DNA from: Marinicellulosiphila megalodicopiae
Lineage (GTDB): Bacteria > Pseudomonadota > Gammaproteobacteria > Pseudomonadales > Natronospirillaceae
Reading direction: 5' to 3'
Assembly (NCBI RefSeq): GCF_045862395.1
Contig: NZ_AP023087.1
Span: forward strand, 2,232,001-2,296,000
Length of the DNA: 64,000 nt
The translations under genes were made by a program, and so were the position numbers. Shown here in pieces: positions 46,238 through 54,643 of the stretch. Each line of letters starts with the position of its first letter. Position 1 is the first letter of the stretch. The notes beneath the pieces were generated by a model. The model was given only the letters and a program-made list of their open reading frames with translations. It was not told the DNA's origin and ran no database searches.

Positions 46238-46711
46238 TTAATCACGAAACAATGAATTATTCCACGCCCAACCACCTATCGCTTCATTCCAACCCATATA
46301 GTTTTGACTGCGTAATTCAACCATTCTTTCGCAGGCTTTTCTGCCACTTAAATTTTCATGAATAATATGAAAATCTTGTTCAGTAAACGCAAAATCAATC
46401 CACGCTTTTTGAAGGATTTTATTATTATGTTTCCCTGATTTTAAACTGGTAAATAAATATTCTTTGTACTCGTCTAACGTATTGGTCATACCGATGAATC
46501 CTTCATCTAATGGTGTGCCTTTGGGAGCAATGTGATAAATATAATAACCAAATCTGGGCATACGATCGATTGCTCGTTGTTTTTTGTCATCTTGTTCTTG
46601 TATGCGTTGTGCTTTTATTTCTTGATGGGTTAAACGCTTAGAACGAGTCTTATAATTTAAAACAATCATTAATGCTGTAAAAATAATAAATATTATAGTG
46701 TAAATTGACAT
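46238..46711 (-). CDS. Membrane-anchored GIY-YIG-like protein
   Basis: 157 residues. An N-terminal membrane segment (YTIIFIIFTALMIVLNY) and a charged linker precede a domain that resembles GIY-YIG nucleases: YYIYHIA in place of GIY, EGFIGMTN in place of YIG, LKSGKHNNKILQKAWIDF and a downstream CERMVELRSQN carrying the likely catalytic Glu. GIY-YIG enzymes cut DNA, but the degenerate motifs and membrane anchor make activity uncertain. Confidence 0.55.
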   Translation of the reverse strand: MSIYTIIFIIFTALMIVLNYKTRSKRLTHQEIKAQRIQEQDDKKQRAIDRMPRFGYYIYHIAPKGTPLDEGFIGMTNTLDEYKEYLFTSLKSGKHNNKILQKAWIDFAFTEQDFHIIHENLSGRKACERMVELRSQNYMGWNEAIGGWAWNNSLFRD

Positions 46712-46819
46712 GTGAGATACCGTCTGAATAAAGTGATAGGGTACCGTTAATAAAATTAAAAATCAGTTGATTCATTATTTTAAACTTTAAGACATCTGTG
46801 TGTAATTACGAGATTAGAA

Positions 46820-47293
46820 ATAACCCCAGCAATTAATATCCTTAAAAAACATAAAACACGTCATAAAATTCATGAATATACCCATGATGAATCGAGTCAG
46901 TCTTATGGAGATGAAGCGGCAAAAATCTTAAAAGTAACACCCAATCGAGTATTTAAAACACTGGTTGTTCGCATCGATCATGGTGAATTGATTGTGGCTA
47001 TATTGCCCGTTTCGTCTCAATTAAGCATGAAGCACGTTGCAAAAGCCGTAGGGGCAAAAAAAGCCATAATGGCTGACAAGTCAGAGGGGATTCGTGCTAC
47101 AGGGTATGTTTTAGGTGGTGTCAGTCCAATTGGGCAAAAAAAGCAGCTGAAAACCGTTATGGATATAACCGCCCTGAATTTTCCAACTATTTATGTCAGT
47201 GCAGGGCGCAGAGGCTTAGAGATAGAGCTAAATGCTGATGATTTGGCTTTACTCACACAAGCAAAATGGGCAAACCTACGACTACAAGAATAA
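46820..47293 (+). CDS. ybaK: YbaK/EbsC-type Cys-tRNA(Pro) deacylase with ATA start position
   Basis: The frame reads (I/M)TPAINILKKHKTRHKIHEY to NLRLQE, about 157 residues, full YbaK length. Family features include GDEAAKILKVTPNRVFKTLV, the catalytic-region Lys, ATGYVLGGVSPIGQKKQ and SAGRRGLEIELNADDL. It hydrolyses Cys-tRNA(Pro) made in error by ProRS. The codon where the family has ATG is ATA (46820-46822). No in-frame ATG, GTG or TTG exists upstream before the stop at 46781; the first is TTG 46988, which would delete a third of the domain. So it either starts at a rare codon or is a start-loss pseudogene. Confidence 0.75.
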   Translation: MTPAINILKKHKTRHKIHEYTHDESSQSYGDEAAKILKVTPNRVFKTLVVRIDHGELIVAILPVSSQLSMKHVAKAVGAKKAIMADKSEGIRATGYVLGGVSPIGQKKQLKTVMDITALNFPTIYVSAGRRGLEIELNADDLALLTQAKWANLRLQE

Positions 47294-47385
47294 AACTTGA
47301 AACAATTCAGTTAGCATGATGGTTAAGTGCTAAAGTTAGAAGGATATAATGATTCAATTTTTGCGGATAAATTAAAGGCGAATAC

Positions 47386-47724
47386 ATGAGCGGTGTGCTA
47401 TCTAATGATAAAAAACTATCAGTACTGTACAGATTAGAGCCAGGCTGTTTAGGGCCGCAAGGTAAGGGATTGATTGATGAATTTTGCAACTTTGCTCACA
47501 CCCAATTGGACAGCCTTGAGTCCCACGCCATTGCTTTAAATATCATCCCAAGACATGATAAAACCCTAAATGAAATGCAATGTATTCTTGCTGGGAACAA
47601 CATAAGTCACACCCAAGCTAAAAAATATCTTAATCTGCTTAAGATTGATCTGGATGAATTTGAGAATAATCTGGACGATAAACTTGAAACATTAATCACT
47701 GAATTTATGAACAAAAAACATTGA
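47386..47724 (+). CDS. Hypothetical protein, 112 residues
   Basis: MSGVLSNDKKLSVLYRLEPG, GLIDEFCNFAHTQLDSLESH, helical C-terminus LIKIDLDEF-type repeats ending EFMNKKH. Cytosolic, acidic. Resembles uncharacterised proteins of marine Gammaproteobacteria; no function can be assigned. It ends at a strong bidirectional terminator shared with the Hsp20 gene. Confidence 0.65.
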   Translation: MSGVLSNDKKLSVLYRLEPGCLGPQGKGLIDEFCNFAHTQLDSLESHAIALNIIPRHDKTLNEMQCILAGNNISHTQAKKYLNLLKIDLDEFENNLDDKLETLITEFMNKKH

Positions 47725-47742
47725 TAGATATAACTCGAGATT

Positions 47743-47775
47743 AATAGCAGTGAACTCAATAAGTTCACTGCTATT
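47743..47775. terminator. Bidirectional terminator
   Basis: AATAGCAGTGAACT and AGTTCACTGCTATT, a perfect 14-bp stem with a five-base loop, between the convergent 112-residue gene and the Hsp20 gene. Confidence 0.8.
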
Positions 47776-47778
47776 TTC

Positions 47779-47802
47779 AATTAAGCAATTAAGCAATTAA
47801 GC
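47779..47802. repeat. Three tandem copies of AATTAAGC
   Basis: Three exact 8-bp units cover the stop codon of the Hsp20 gene. A change in copy number could alter the last codons. Short and possibly neutral. Confidence 0.7.
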
Positions 47803-48258
47803 TGCGTGTTGTTTACCCTTATGCTCTAAAACCTGATTATTTGCATTGATTGTGATTTTTTTGGGTTTCATGGAATCGGGAATTTCTTTAATCAAATTAA
47901 TGGTTAACAATCCGTTTGACAGATCTGCATCAATAACTTCTACATAATCAGCCAAGCTGAATTTTCTCTCAAATGCCCGATTAGCAATGCCTTTGTGTAA
48001 AAAATTCCCCTCTTTATTTTCAGGTTTATTACTGCTGATTGTCAGCACCCCTTTGTTAACCTGAATATCAATATCTTCTTGAGAAAAACCTGCAACCGCA
48101 AGGGTAATGGCGTAGCAATGTTCATCAAACATTTCGATATTGTATGATGGATAGTCTTTTGACTGGTCCTGTGAAGCCATTGCACTATCGAGTAATGTTG
48201 CTAAACGATCAAAACCAATGCTGCTGCGATAAAGTGGGGATAAATCAATTGAGTTCAT
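47797..48258 (-). CDS. ibpA: Small heat-shock protein Hsp20 (IbpA-like)
   Basis: 153 residues. The alpha-crystallin domain runs from PSYNIEMFDEHCYAITLAVA to ANRAFERKFSLADYVEV and SNGLLTINLIKEIP. The N-terminus SPLYRSSIGFDRLATLLDSA is IbpA-like. It holds unfolding proteins in a refoldable state for DnaK/ClpB. Perfect AAGGAGG ribosome site inside a ROSE-like hairpin, and a sigma-32-like promoter upstream. Confidence 0.93.
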   Translation of the reverse strand: MNSIDLSPLYRSSIGFDRLATLLDSAMASQDQSKDYPSYNIEMFDEHCYAITLAVAGFSQEDIDIQVNKGVLTISSNKPENKEGNFLHKGIANRAFERKFSLADYVEVIDADLSNGLLTINLIKEIPDSMKPKKITINANNQVLEHKGKQHAA

Positions 48259-48267
48259 AATAGAACC

Positions 48268-48281
48268 TCCTTAAAAAGCGA
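48268..48281 (-). promoter_or_regulatory. ROSE-like RNA thermometer hairpin before Hsp20
   Basis: In the mRNA, UCGCU (48281-48277) can pair with AGGA of the ribosome site (48271-48268) around a UUUUA loop, leaving a bulged G. This is the U(U/C)GCU-AGGA arrangement conserved in ROSE thermometers of hsp20 genes. Upstream, GGUAGG and CCUAC could form a second hairpin. Melting on heating would expose the ribosome site. Confidence 0.55.
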
Positions 48282-48339
48282 AATAAGATTAAAAAACAAT
48301 TAATGTAGGTCAGCTTAACCTCACCGCCTACCATTTTTA

Positions 48340-48367
48340 ATTTAGGGTCATCAATTTCCATTTCAAG
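48340..48367 (-). promoter_or_regulatory. Sigma-32 promoter of Hsp20 gene
   Basis: On the minus strand CTTGAAA (48367-48361), 13 bases, CCCTAAAT (48347-48340). This has the same spacing as the htpG heat-shock promoter and leaves a leader of about 75 bases. Confidence 0.75.
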
Positions 48368-48471
48368 GTTTTTTTAAAATTTTTATATTTATTTTTAATG
48401 TTTAGGAGAATGTAAAGTTTGCCTGTCTATGTTATAACGCGGTATTGTTAACCTTTGCAAAAGAGATAAAC

Positions 48472-49053
48472 ATGGCACGTCCTACAAAAGAACAAATAAG
48501 AGAATTGCCTTTATATTTGGGACTCGATATGGAACATATACATATTGTAGACACTCAAGAGCAAGCTCAATTGGCGCTAGTGACTTTACAACATGAACAC
48601 AGTCTTGGTTTTGATACCGAAAGCAAACCCATATTTCGTAAAGGGCAGGTTTGTCCGGGTCCTACACTTATTCAATTAGCGAATGCAACGGATGCTTTTT
48701 TATTTCCGACAAGATTTGCCTTTGCTGTTGATGCGGCAAGTCAATTGTTAAACAATCCCAATATTAAAAAAGTAGGGTTTGGACTGGCAGGTGATAAAAA
48801 AGAGTTAAGCACTAAACTAGACATTCATATTCAAAATATTGAAGATTTAGCCGTGACTGTTAAACATTTAGCTGGTGAAAAAAAGCCACTGGGTGCAAGA
48901 GCATCTGTAGCGTTTGTACTAAAACAACGATTAGGGAAGGGAGCACAAAAATCAAATTGGGGCACTTATCCGTTAAGCCCAACACAAATTCAATACGCAG
49001 CAAACGATGCCTATTGCGCAATTTGTATTGAAAATGTGATTCATACATTATGA
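48472..49053 (+). CDS. RNase D-like 3'-5' exonuclease domain protein
   Basis: 193 residues. DEDD-family exonuclease: LGFDTESKP (motif I with Asp and Glu), GFGLAGDKKEL (motif II region), and QIQYAANDAYCAI (motif III, DEDDy Tyr/Asp). No HRDC domain, so it is a short stand-alone nuclease. ATG 48472 (MARPTKEQIREL) follows GAGA. The stop overlaps the next gene's start. Confidence 0.88.
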   Translation: MARPTKEQIRELPLYLGLDMEHIHIVDTQEQAQLALVTLQHEHSLGFDTESKPIFRKGQVCPGPTLIQLANATDAFLFPTRFAFAVDAASQLLNNPNIKKVGFGLAGDKKELSTKLDIHIQNIEDLAVTVKHLAGEKKPLGARASVAFVLKQRLGKGAQKSNWGTYPLSPTQIQYAANDAYCAICIENVIHTL

Positions 49054-49514
49054 ATAAAATAAATATCTGCAAAGCAAATGTACAAGATGCGCCCATAATT
49101 TTAGAAATACAAAAACAAGCGTACATATCTGAAGCTGAGTTAAATAATGATTTTAACATTCCACCTTTAACTCAAACGTTAGAAGAATTAATAGCTGAAT
49201 TTGACAATAAACTGATATTAAAAATAGTCAAAGATGATCAAATTATTGGAAGTGGACAAGCACAATTACATGGTTCAACTTGCCATATCGGTCGTATGGC
49301 GGTTAAATCAGAATTTAAAGGTCAGGGAATAGGATCTCAATTATTAAGCACGTTAGAGTCATCATTTATTGAAGCTGACAGAGTAGAATTATTTACAGGT
49401 AAACAAAGTAAAGCCAATTTAGCCATGTATGCGCGTCGTGGTTATGAGGTATTTAAACAAGAAAAACTCGGACAGACACAAGTTGTGTTTTTATACAAAA
49501 ATCTAAATCAATAA
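49050..49514 (+). CDS. GNAT N-acetyltransferase
   Basis: 154 residues. GNAT fold with ILEIQKQAYISEAE at the N-terminus and the acetyl-CoA loop EFKGQGIGSQLL, then LFTGKQSKANLAMYARRGYE. Substrate unknown. ATGA overlap with the exonuclease gene implies co-translation. Confidence 0.9.
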   Translation: MNKINICKANVQDAPIILEIQKQAYISEAELNNDFNIPPLTQTLEELIAEFDNKLILKIVKDDQIIGSGQAQLHGSTCHIGRMAVKSEFKGQGIGSQLLSTLESSFIEADRVELFTGKQSKANLAMYARRGYEVFKQEKLGQTQVVFLYKNLNQ

Positions 49515-49537
49515 AGAATTATTTTGTGAGGTTTGTG

Positions 49538-50287
49538 ATGGAATCTAAAGTTGTATTAATTACCGGTGGCAGTCGAGGCATAGGTGCACAAAGTGCTATA
49601 TTGGCAGCCAAACAAGGTTGGGACGTAGTCATCACTTATCGAAACCAACCCATAGAAGCGCAAAAAATAGTTGATTACATTCTAGAGCTGGGTTGTTATG
49701 CAATAGCAATTAAAATGGATCTTGCCATTGAGCAAGAGATTATTGATCTGTTTGAAAAAATTGATTCTGAATTTGGCCGATTAGATGCACTAATTAATAA
49801 CGCAGGGGTCATCACGGCTATTTCAAAATTTACGGATATGTCTTCTGATCGCATAAAAAACGTATTTAATATTAATGTTGTTGGGACATTTATTTGCACT
49901 CAACAAGCCGTTAAACGCATGGTCATCAGCGAAGAAGGCCGAGGAGGCAGTATTGTTAATTTGTCGTCGGTGGCCGCAACCATTGGTTCACCCAACGAAT
50001 TTATAGATTACGCCGCCTCAAAAGGTGCGATCGATACACTCACACTTGGTTTAGCAAAAGAAGTGGCCGAAGACGGCATTAGAGTGAATGCGGTAAGACC
50101 TGGATTAATCAATACTGAAATGCATGGTGATGCTGGGGATATCAACCGGCCTGAAAAACTCAAACATAATATTCCAATGCGCAGGGCAGGAGAGCCATGT
50201 GAAGTGGCAAGTGCGGTAATTTGGTTAATTTCAGACGAAGCGTCTTATGTGAACGGTGCAATATTAGATGTTTCAGGTGGGCGTTAA
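49538..50287 (+). CDS. SDR-family NAD(P)-dependent oxidoreductase
   Basis: 249 residues. TGGSRGIGAQSAI nucleotide loop, NNAGVITA, catalytic Ser in NLSSVAATIG, YAASKGA pair, and the C-terminal SYVNGAILDVSGGR. Classical SDR; substrate unknown. ATG 49538 follows GTGAGG. Third gene of a run with the exonuclease and GNAT genes. Confidence 0.9.
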   Translation: MESKVVLITGGSRGIGAQSAILAAKQGWDVVITYRNQPIEAQKIVDYILELGCYAIAIKMDLAIEQEIIDLFEKIDSEFGRLDALINNAGVITAISKFTDMSSDRIKNVFNINVVGTFICTQQAVKRMVISEEGRGGSIVNLSSVAATIGSPNEFIDYAASKGAIDTLTLGLAKEVAEDGIRVNAVRPGLINTEMHGDAGDINRPEKLKHNIPMRRAGEPCEVASAVIWLISDEASYVNGAILDVSGGR

Positions 50288-50319
50288 TTACTGGTTTTAT
50301 TTTGTCAATTGAATAGCCA

Positions 50320-50332
50320 GGGGGTCGGATCC
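50320..50332 (+). repeat. REP-like solo arm, copy 5
   Basis: GGGGGTCGGATCC without a visible partner arm nearby. A single half-copy, possibly left after loss of the other arm. The 297-base gap 50288-50584 otherwise holds one terminator and only very short frames. Confidence 0.75.
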
Positions 50333-50488
50333 AAATTCTTCAACTGGGTAATACCGTTATTATGACGGCTGTTTATACATGTTTGGTATGTTAGCCATAA
50401 GTGGGCAATACAAAATCTACTGTCCAGATGGTGTATGTGAAGATATTCAGTAACCATTCGTAGAATATATGTTTCATGAGTAATATTT

Positions 50489-50517
50489 AAAACCAGCATC
50501 CATTGCTGGTTTTTTTT
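50489..50517 (+). terminator. Rho-independent terminator
   Basis: AAAACCAGC and GCTGGTTTT around a seven-base loop, running into eight Ts. Positioned to end transcription from the SDR gene, about 200 bases after its stop. Confidence 0.85.
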
Positions 50518-50584
50518 GCTTTACGGTATGTTGGCTGAAATACAGGGTTGAATGGTATCAATTTTAATAAAGGTGGAAAACATA

Positions 50585-51226
50585 ATGATGGATTTAGAAC
50601 TAGATCACTTCTTTATATTAACCGACAAACCAATAAAAGCAGGGGAGGTATTGCTTGAAATGGGGCTCAAAGAAAGTGTTAGTCGGAATCATAAAGGACA
50701 GGGCACTTCCAATCGCCGTTTTGAGTTTTCTAATGGCATGCTGGAAATATTGTATATTCGAGATATTAATGAAGCGAATAATGGGCCTGCAAAAAACTTA
50801 AATCTACCCAAACGAATTAAGAATAAAGACGCATCACCATTTGGCCTGATTTTTAGACGTAGAAATGACAATACGCTTAATGTGCCTTTTGATGGCTGGG
50901 CCTATCAACCTGATTTTTTTGAAGCACCTAAAGCGTTTCATATTGGTGATAATTCTGAAAATCTAGCCGAGCCTTTATGTATTTATTTGCCTTTTATTGA
51001 ACCGTATAAAGCTCAAGAGAAAGTAGGGACTTTTCAAACAATTAGTCATATTCGACTTACAACAACTATTAAAGTACAGTCAAAGACACTTCGATTCTCA
51101 GGGTCAGCCCATAAATTGGATATTGTTACAGAAAATGAACATCTACTTGAACTGACATTAGATCGTGGTAAACAACAATTAACTAAAGATCTACGTCCAA
51201 TATTGCCACTGATTATAAAATGGTAA
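50585..51226 (+). CDS. VOC/glyoxalase-like protein
   Basis: About 213 residues. The N-terminus LELDHFFILTDKPIKAGEVL and FEFSNGMLEILYIRD follow the VOC-like fold used by glyoxalase_3-type proteins; the second half ends LLELTLDRGKQQLTKDLRP. Function unknown. ATG 50585 or the adjacent ATG 50588 follow GGTGG. Confidence 0.65.
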   Translation: MMDLELDHFFILTDKPIKAGEVLLEMGLKESVSRNHKGQGTSNRRFEFSNGMLEILYIRDINEANNGPAKNLNLPKRIKNKDASPFGLIFRRRNDNTLNVPFDGWAYQPDFFEAPKAFHIGDNSENLAEPLCIYLPFIEPYKAQEKVGTFQTISHIRLTTTIKVQSKTLRFSGSAHKLDIVTENEHLLELTLDRGKQQLTKDLRPILPLIIKW

Positions 51227-51277
51227 AGACCATTTACCCTGACTCACTCTCAATAAAGTCGAAACCATAATTGCGCA

Positions 51278-51404
51278 GGGCGGATCCAAGTCTCGCTAGC
51301 CTGGGGTCAGATCCATTTTTTGTTTCCCCGCATATTAAATATTCGTTATACAATTGGATCCGACCCCAGGTTAAATAAAATTCATGTTTTTTGGATCCGA
51401 CCCC
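51278..51404. repeat. REP-like repeats, copy 6 (two pairs)
   Basis: Left arms: degraded GGGCGGATCC (51278-51287) and GGGGTCAGATCC (51303-51314). Right arms: GGATCCGACCCC at 51356-51367 and 51393-51404. The left arm lacks two bases. The rest of the gap 51227-51616 shows no gene. Confidence 0.82.
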
Positions 51405-51616
51405 TGAATTTCTACTCATAAATTTTAAGCTTTAAACGCTGGTGAGATTCAATGTGTTAACTTCAGATCGCACCCATCTCATTACTGAGAAATTTAGAGG
51501 TATTTATTCGATTTGGTTAATACATGCCAAGCGTTGCAAAGACAGTAGTGTGGGTTTATGTTTAAATGAATTCATACTTTCAAAAATCCATTAATTTAAA
51601 ATAAGGGAGTTCAAAT

Positions 51617-51904
51617 ATGCAAACAATCAATGAAAAAATGGACGCGTTAATAGCCATTCAAGAATATGAAGCCGCATACTTATTGGGTGCTAATATTCTT
51701 GCACAACATCAAAACAATGAAGAAGCCGTCAATGCTCTGTGTTCACTCACCGCGAAATTACGATCTGACTGCAACGATTTGGCTTTTAAACAACGCGACA
51801 ACAGCACTGAATATCACGATTTAGAAGCCCTGTTAATTAAAACTAACTTGCTGACTCATCAAGATATGAATGGTGCATTTCTCACAAGTTCTCTACAAAA
51901 TTAA
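51617..51904 (+). CDS. Hypothetical protein, 95 residues
   Basis: A helical, TPR-like small protein (MDALIAIQEYEAAYLLGANI, ALCSLTAKLRSDCNDLAF). Good AGGGAG ribosome site. No family recognised. It stands alone between REP-like repeats and a gene-free gap. Confidence 0.55.
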   Translation: MQTINEKMDALIAIQEYEAAYLLGANILAQHQNNEEAVNALCSLTAKLRSDCNDLAFKQRDNSTEYHDLEALLIKTNLLTHQDMNGAFLTSSLQN

Positions 51905-52218
51905 ACGTCATTTAAGCTAATATTTTTTAAACGAGCAGGTTTGGAGTAATTTCATTTATTTTTTGAAACTGACCAACCACTGGATACAACATTGTTGTTA
52001 TGCCTGAATTCCTTTAAGCATAACAACTATGCCCACAATATAATCCCTTCAAAAAAATCAGTATTCAACAAATTTCAATCAACTCAATTTGATTGAACAC
52101 ATTTGTTGCTTATTCGCTTATAAAACAAACACGACCAATTGCTCATATTAGACACTCATCTCTTTCAAATAAACTGGCATAATAGACGACTAAATCAACT
52201 CAGTTATACAGAGGTAAC
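51905..52218. other. 314-base gene-free stretch with one stem-loop
   Basis: GTTGTTATGC (51994-52003) and GCATAACAAC (52018-52027) form a perfect 10-bp stem with a 14-base loop and no T-run. The remainder is AT-rich and probably holds the promoter of the TauE gene. No RNA or coding frame recognised. Confidence 0.5.
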
Positions 52219-53037
52219 ATGTTAGACATTCAATGGATTATTACATTTTTAGTATTGGGCTCGTTTGTAGGATTTATGGCAGGGCTGTTAGGTATCGGTG
52301 GCGGCGGTATTATGGTGCCAATGCTAACGACCATTTTTATTATGCAGGGCGTAGATGCTAATAATGTAGTGCATTTGGCATTGGGCACATCAATGGCATC
52401 AATGATATTCACTTCGTTTTCAAGTTTACGTGCACATCATTCAAAACAAGCAGTGCTATGGCCCGTAGTAAAACGAATGGCCATAGGCATAATACTCGGT
52501 ACTTTTTTAGCCACATTTATAGCATCTAACATGCGCTCTGTTTATTTGGCCATGTTTTTTACAGCGTTTATGGCGTTTGTATCCTTACAAATGTTTTTAA
52601 ATAAAAAACCCAAACCCAGCAGACAACTTGCAGGCAGTGCAGGGTTGTTTGGTGCGGGCACATTTATTGGATCCATCTCAGCGTTAGTTTCCATTGGTGG
52701 AGGCTCTTTAACTGTCCCGTATTTAACATGGCAAAATGTAGACATTAAAAAAGCCATTGGTACATCAGCTGCCATTGGTTTACCCATATCTATTGCAGGT
52801 TCATTAGGCTATTTAATTAATGGCGTAATAAGCTCAAACGCAGTTACCTACACAAATACGCTGTATACATTTGGCTTTGTGAATTTACCTGCTGTCTTAT
52901 TAATCTCAATTACAAGTGTATTTATGGCGCCAATAGGTGCTAAATTTGCACACAAATTACCCGTTGCCATTTTAAAGAAAATATTTGCGGTTCTTTTAAT
53001 TATTTTAAGTATTAAAATGCTGATTAGTGTTTTGTAG
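52219..53037 (+). CDS. TauE/SafE-family anion permease
   Basis: 272 residues with about eight membrane segments. Two repeated halves each carry a glycine-rich start (FVGFMAGLLGIGGGGIMVPM and GTFIGSISALVSIGGGSLTV), the mark of the TauE/SafE (DUF81) family, which exports sulfite or organosulfonates. Ribosome site AGAGG. Complete, unlike the half-gene at 41419. Confidence 0.9.
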   Translation: MLDIQWIITFLVLGSFVGFMAGLLGIGGGGIMVPMLTTIFIMQGVDANNVVHLALGTSMASMIFTSFSSLRAHHSKQAVLWPVVKRMAIGIILGTFLATFIASNMRSVYLAMFFTAFMAFVSLQMFLNKKPKPSRQLAGSAGLFGAGTFIGSISALVSIGGGSLTVPYLTWQNVDIKKAIGTSAAIGLPISIAGSLGYLINGVISSNAVTYTNTLYTFGFVNLPAVLLISITSVFMAPIGAKFAHKLPVAILKKIFAVLLIILSIKMLISVL

Positions 53038-53048
53038 ACTGAGTTGAT

Positions 53049-53423
53049 ATGAATGCATTAATTGAATTAGAAAAGTCATTACACCAATTTGAAACAAGAC
53101 AAAACCAAAGCTTAGTACAGAAGTTGCTGCATCCAGAGTTTAGAGAAATCGGCATGTCTGGTACTTATTATGATGTTAAAACAATCAACGAAATGCTTTT
53201 ACAAGAAGAAAAACCAACAGCACACATACATTCTCAAGATTATGAATGTCTTAATTTTGATGAAAATACTAAACAACTAATCTATAAATCGGTCATTATT
53301 GGATCCGATGGACAGTTAACCTCCTTTGCTATCAGAACATCTATTTGGATAAACAAAAATAATAATTGGACAATGAAATATCATCAAGGTACACCGTGTT
53401 CTGCATTTGAAATAAAAATTTGA
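53049..53423 (+). CDS. DUF4440 (NTF2-like) protein
   Basis: 124 residues. IELEKSLHQFETRQNQSLVQ, LHPEFREIGMSGTYYDV and AIRTSIWINKNNNWTMKYHQ follow the DUF4440/SnoaL-like NTF2 fold. Small-molecule binding is likely but unknown. It begins 11 bases after the TauE stop and is probably co-transcribed with it and the GNAT gene. Confidence 0.82.
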   Translation: MNALIELEKSLHQFETRQNQSLVQKLLHPEFREIGMSGTYYDVKTINEMLLQEEKPTAHIHSQDYECLNFDENTKQLIYKSVIIGSDGQLTSFAIRTSIWINKNNNWTMKYHQGTPCSAFEIKI

Positions 53424-53439
53424 CTGTAAAGGAAAAAAA

Positions 53440-54030
53440 TTGATTATTAGAAACGCAACCTTAGCTGACTTGCCCTACATATACGACCTATGCGCTAAAA
53501 CCGCATTTGATGGTAAAGATTCAAGGTCACTGATCAGCGATGACAACAAAGTAGGGCATTACTTTGCAGCGCCTTATTTACATTATGATTTAGCGGGTTG
53601 CTTTGTAGTATGTGACAACCATTTAGTGAAAGGCTATATATTGGGAGTAGTTGACACCAAACACTATACGCAATGGTTAAATAATAATTGGATCAAACAG
53701 ATTCAACCGCTTTATGACATAAATGCAACGCCTGTGAGTGGCCTTGATGCATATTTAAATACGGTTATTCATAATGCTACACAATTAGATGAGCGGTTAG
53801 ATCAGTATCAAGCGCATTTTCATATTGATCTTTTACCCGATTTTCAAAACTTAGGCTGGGGTAAACAATTGTTTCAAGCGTTTCGTGATTATTGTAAACA
53901 TAACAACGTTGAAAAACTTCATTTGAAGGTGTCTTGTACTAACTTAAACGCATTAAGCTTTTATGAACATTTAGGGTTTTATGAAATATTTAAAACTGAA
54001 AGTATTGTTGCGGTTGGATTTGATATTTAA
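53440..54030 (+). CDS. GNAT N-acetyltransferase
   Basis: 196 residues, TTG start behind AAGGA. MIIRNATLADLPYIYDLCAK at the N-terminus, HIDLLPDFQNLGWGKQLFQA as the acetyl-CoA loop and NLNALSFYEHLGFYEI at the end. The insert DTKHYTQWLNNNW resembles the acetyltransferases related to the C-domain of O-GlcNAcase. Substrate unknown. Confidence 0.88.
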   Translation: MIIRNATLADLPYIYDLCAKTAFDGKDSRSLISDDNKVGHYFAAPYLHYDLAGCFVVCDNHLVKGYILGVVDTKHYTQWLNNNWIKQIQPLYDINATPVSGLDAYLNTVIHNATQLDERLDQYQAHFHIDLLPDFQNLGWGKQLFQAFRDYCKHNNVEKLHLKVSCTNLNALSFYEHLGFYEIFKTESIVAVGFDI

Positions 54031-54084
54031 TCTAACAAATTATCAAATAAGTACCTGACAATCAAAATATGGAAAATACAAATC

Positions 54085-54564
54085 ATGAAATATTTAACGA
54101 CTTTTTTCATTCTATTTATTTCATTAAAGGGTCAGGCTGAAGTGTCATGGAAATCCATGCAACATTATAATATGGGGGATCTTGATTTTTGCTTAGAGGC
54201 AGAGCAATGGATTAATGATAATAATAACAAAACACAAGATTTAATAAATAAAGGACTCACATCAATTGAGGGCACAACGGGATTCTATATATTGAATGTT
54301 GCAAACAATAAACCCACAGACATTTTTGTGGTATATGCAAGTTCAGGTACCTGTGGTTCAGCGGGCTGTTCAACTAAAGCGTTTGTTAAAACGGATGAGC
54401 GTTGTACTGAAATCCAAAGTCCCAATTGGCATTTTGGAAAAGATATTGGCTTTGATACTAGCTCTATATACTTAGGGATCCCAAGTAAACAATGTGCTAT
54501 TTGGACGTTTGATGGTGCTAATCGTTTAAATCACCAAGGCAATATAGACAATTGTGGTAGTTAA
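54085..54564 (+). CDS. Hypothetical secreted protein
   Basis: 159 residues with a signal peptide (YLTTFFILFISLKGQAE). Six Cys in the mature part (including SSGTCGSAGCSTKAF, DERCTEI, SKQCAIW, DNCGS) suggest disulfides and a periplasmic or extracellular location. Family not recognised. Confidence 0.7.
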   Translation: MKYLTTFFILFISLKGQAEVSWKSMQHYNMGDLDFCLEAEQWINDNNNKTQDLINKGLTSIEGTTGFYILNVANNKPTDIFVVYASSGTCGSAGCSTKAFVKTDERCTEIQSPNWHFGKDIGFDTSSIYLGIPSKQCAIWTFDGANRLNHQGNIDNCGS

Positions 54565-54643
54565 TTTAAAATTTGCTCTTGTAGTAAACTAAAGATAGAC
54601 CTTTAGTGTTAACCTAATAAACCAATCAATTAAAGGTATAAAA

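Noticed and set aside
47779..47802. Three AATTAAGC units as a CRISPR-like or phase-variable tract
   Set aside because: Only three short units at a gene's stop codon; a copy-number change would alter just the last residues.
50371..50455. Short frames between the SDR gene and terminator (for example MFGMLAISGQYKIYCPDGVC)
   Set aside because: About 24 codons, no ribosome site, no recognisable family; may be a gene scar but not supportable as a gene.
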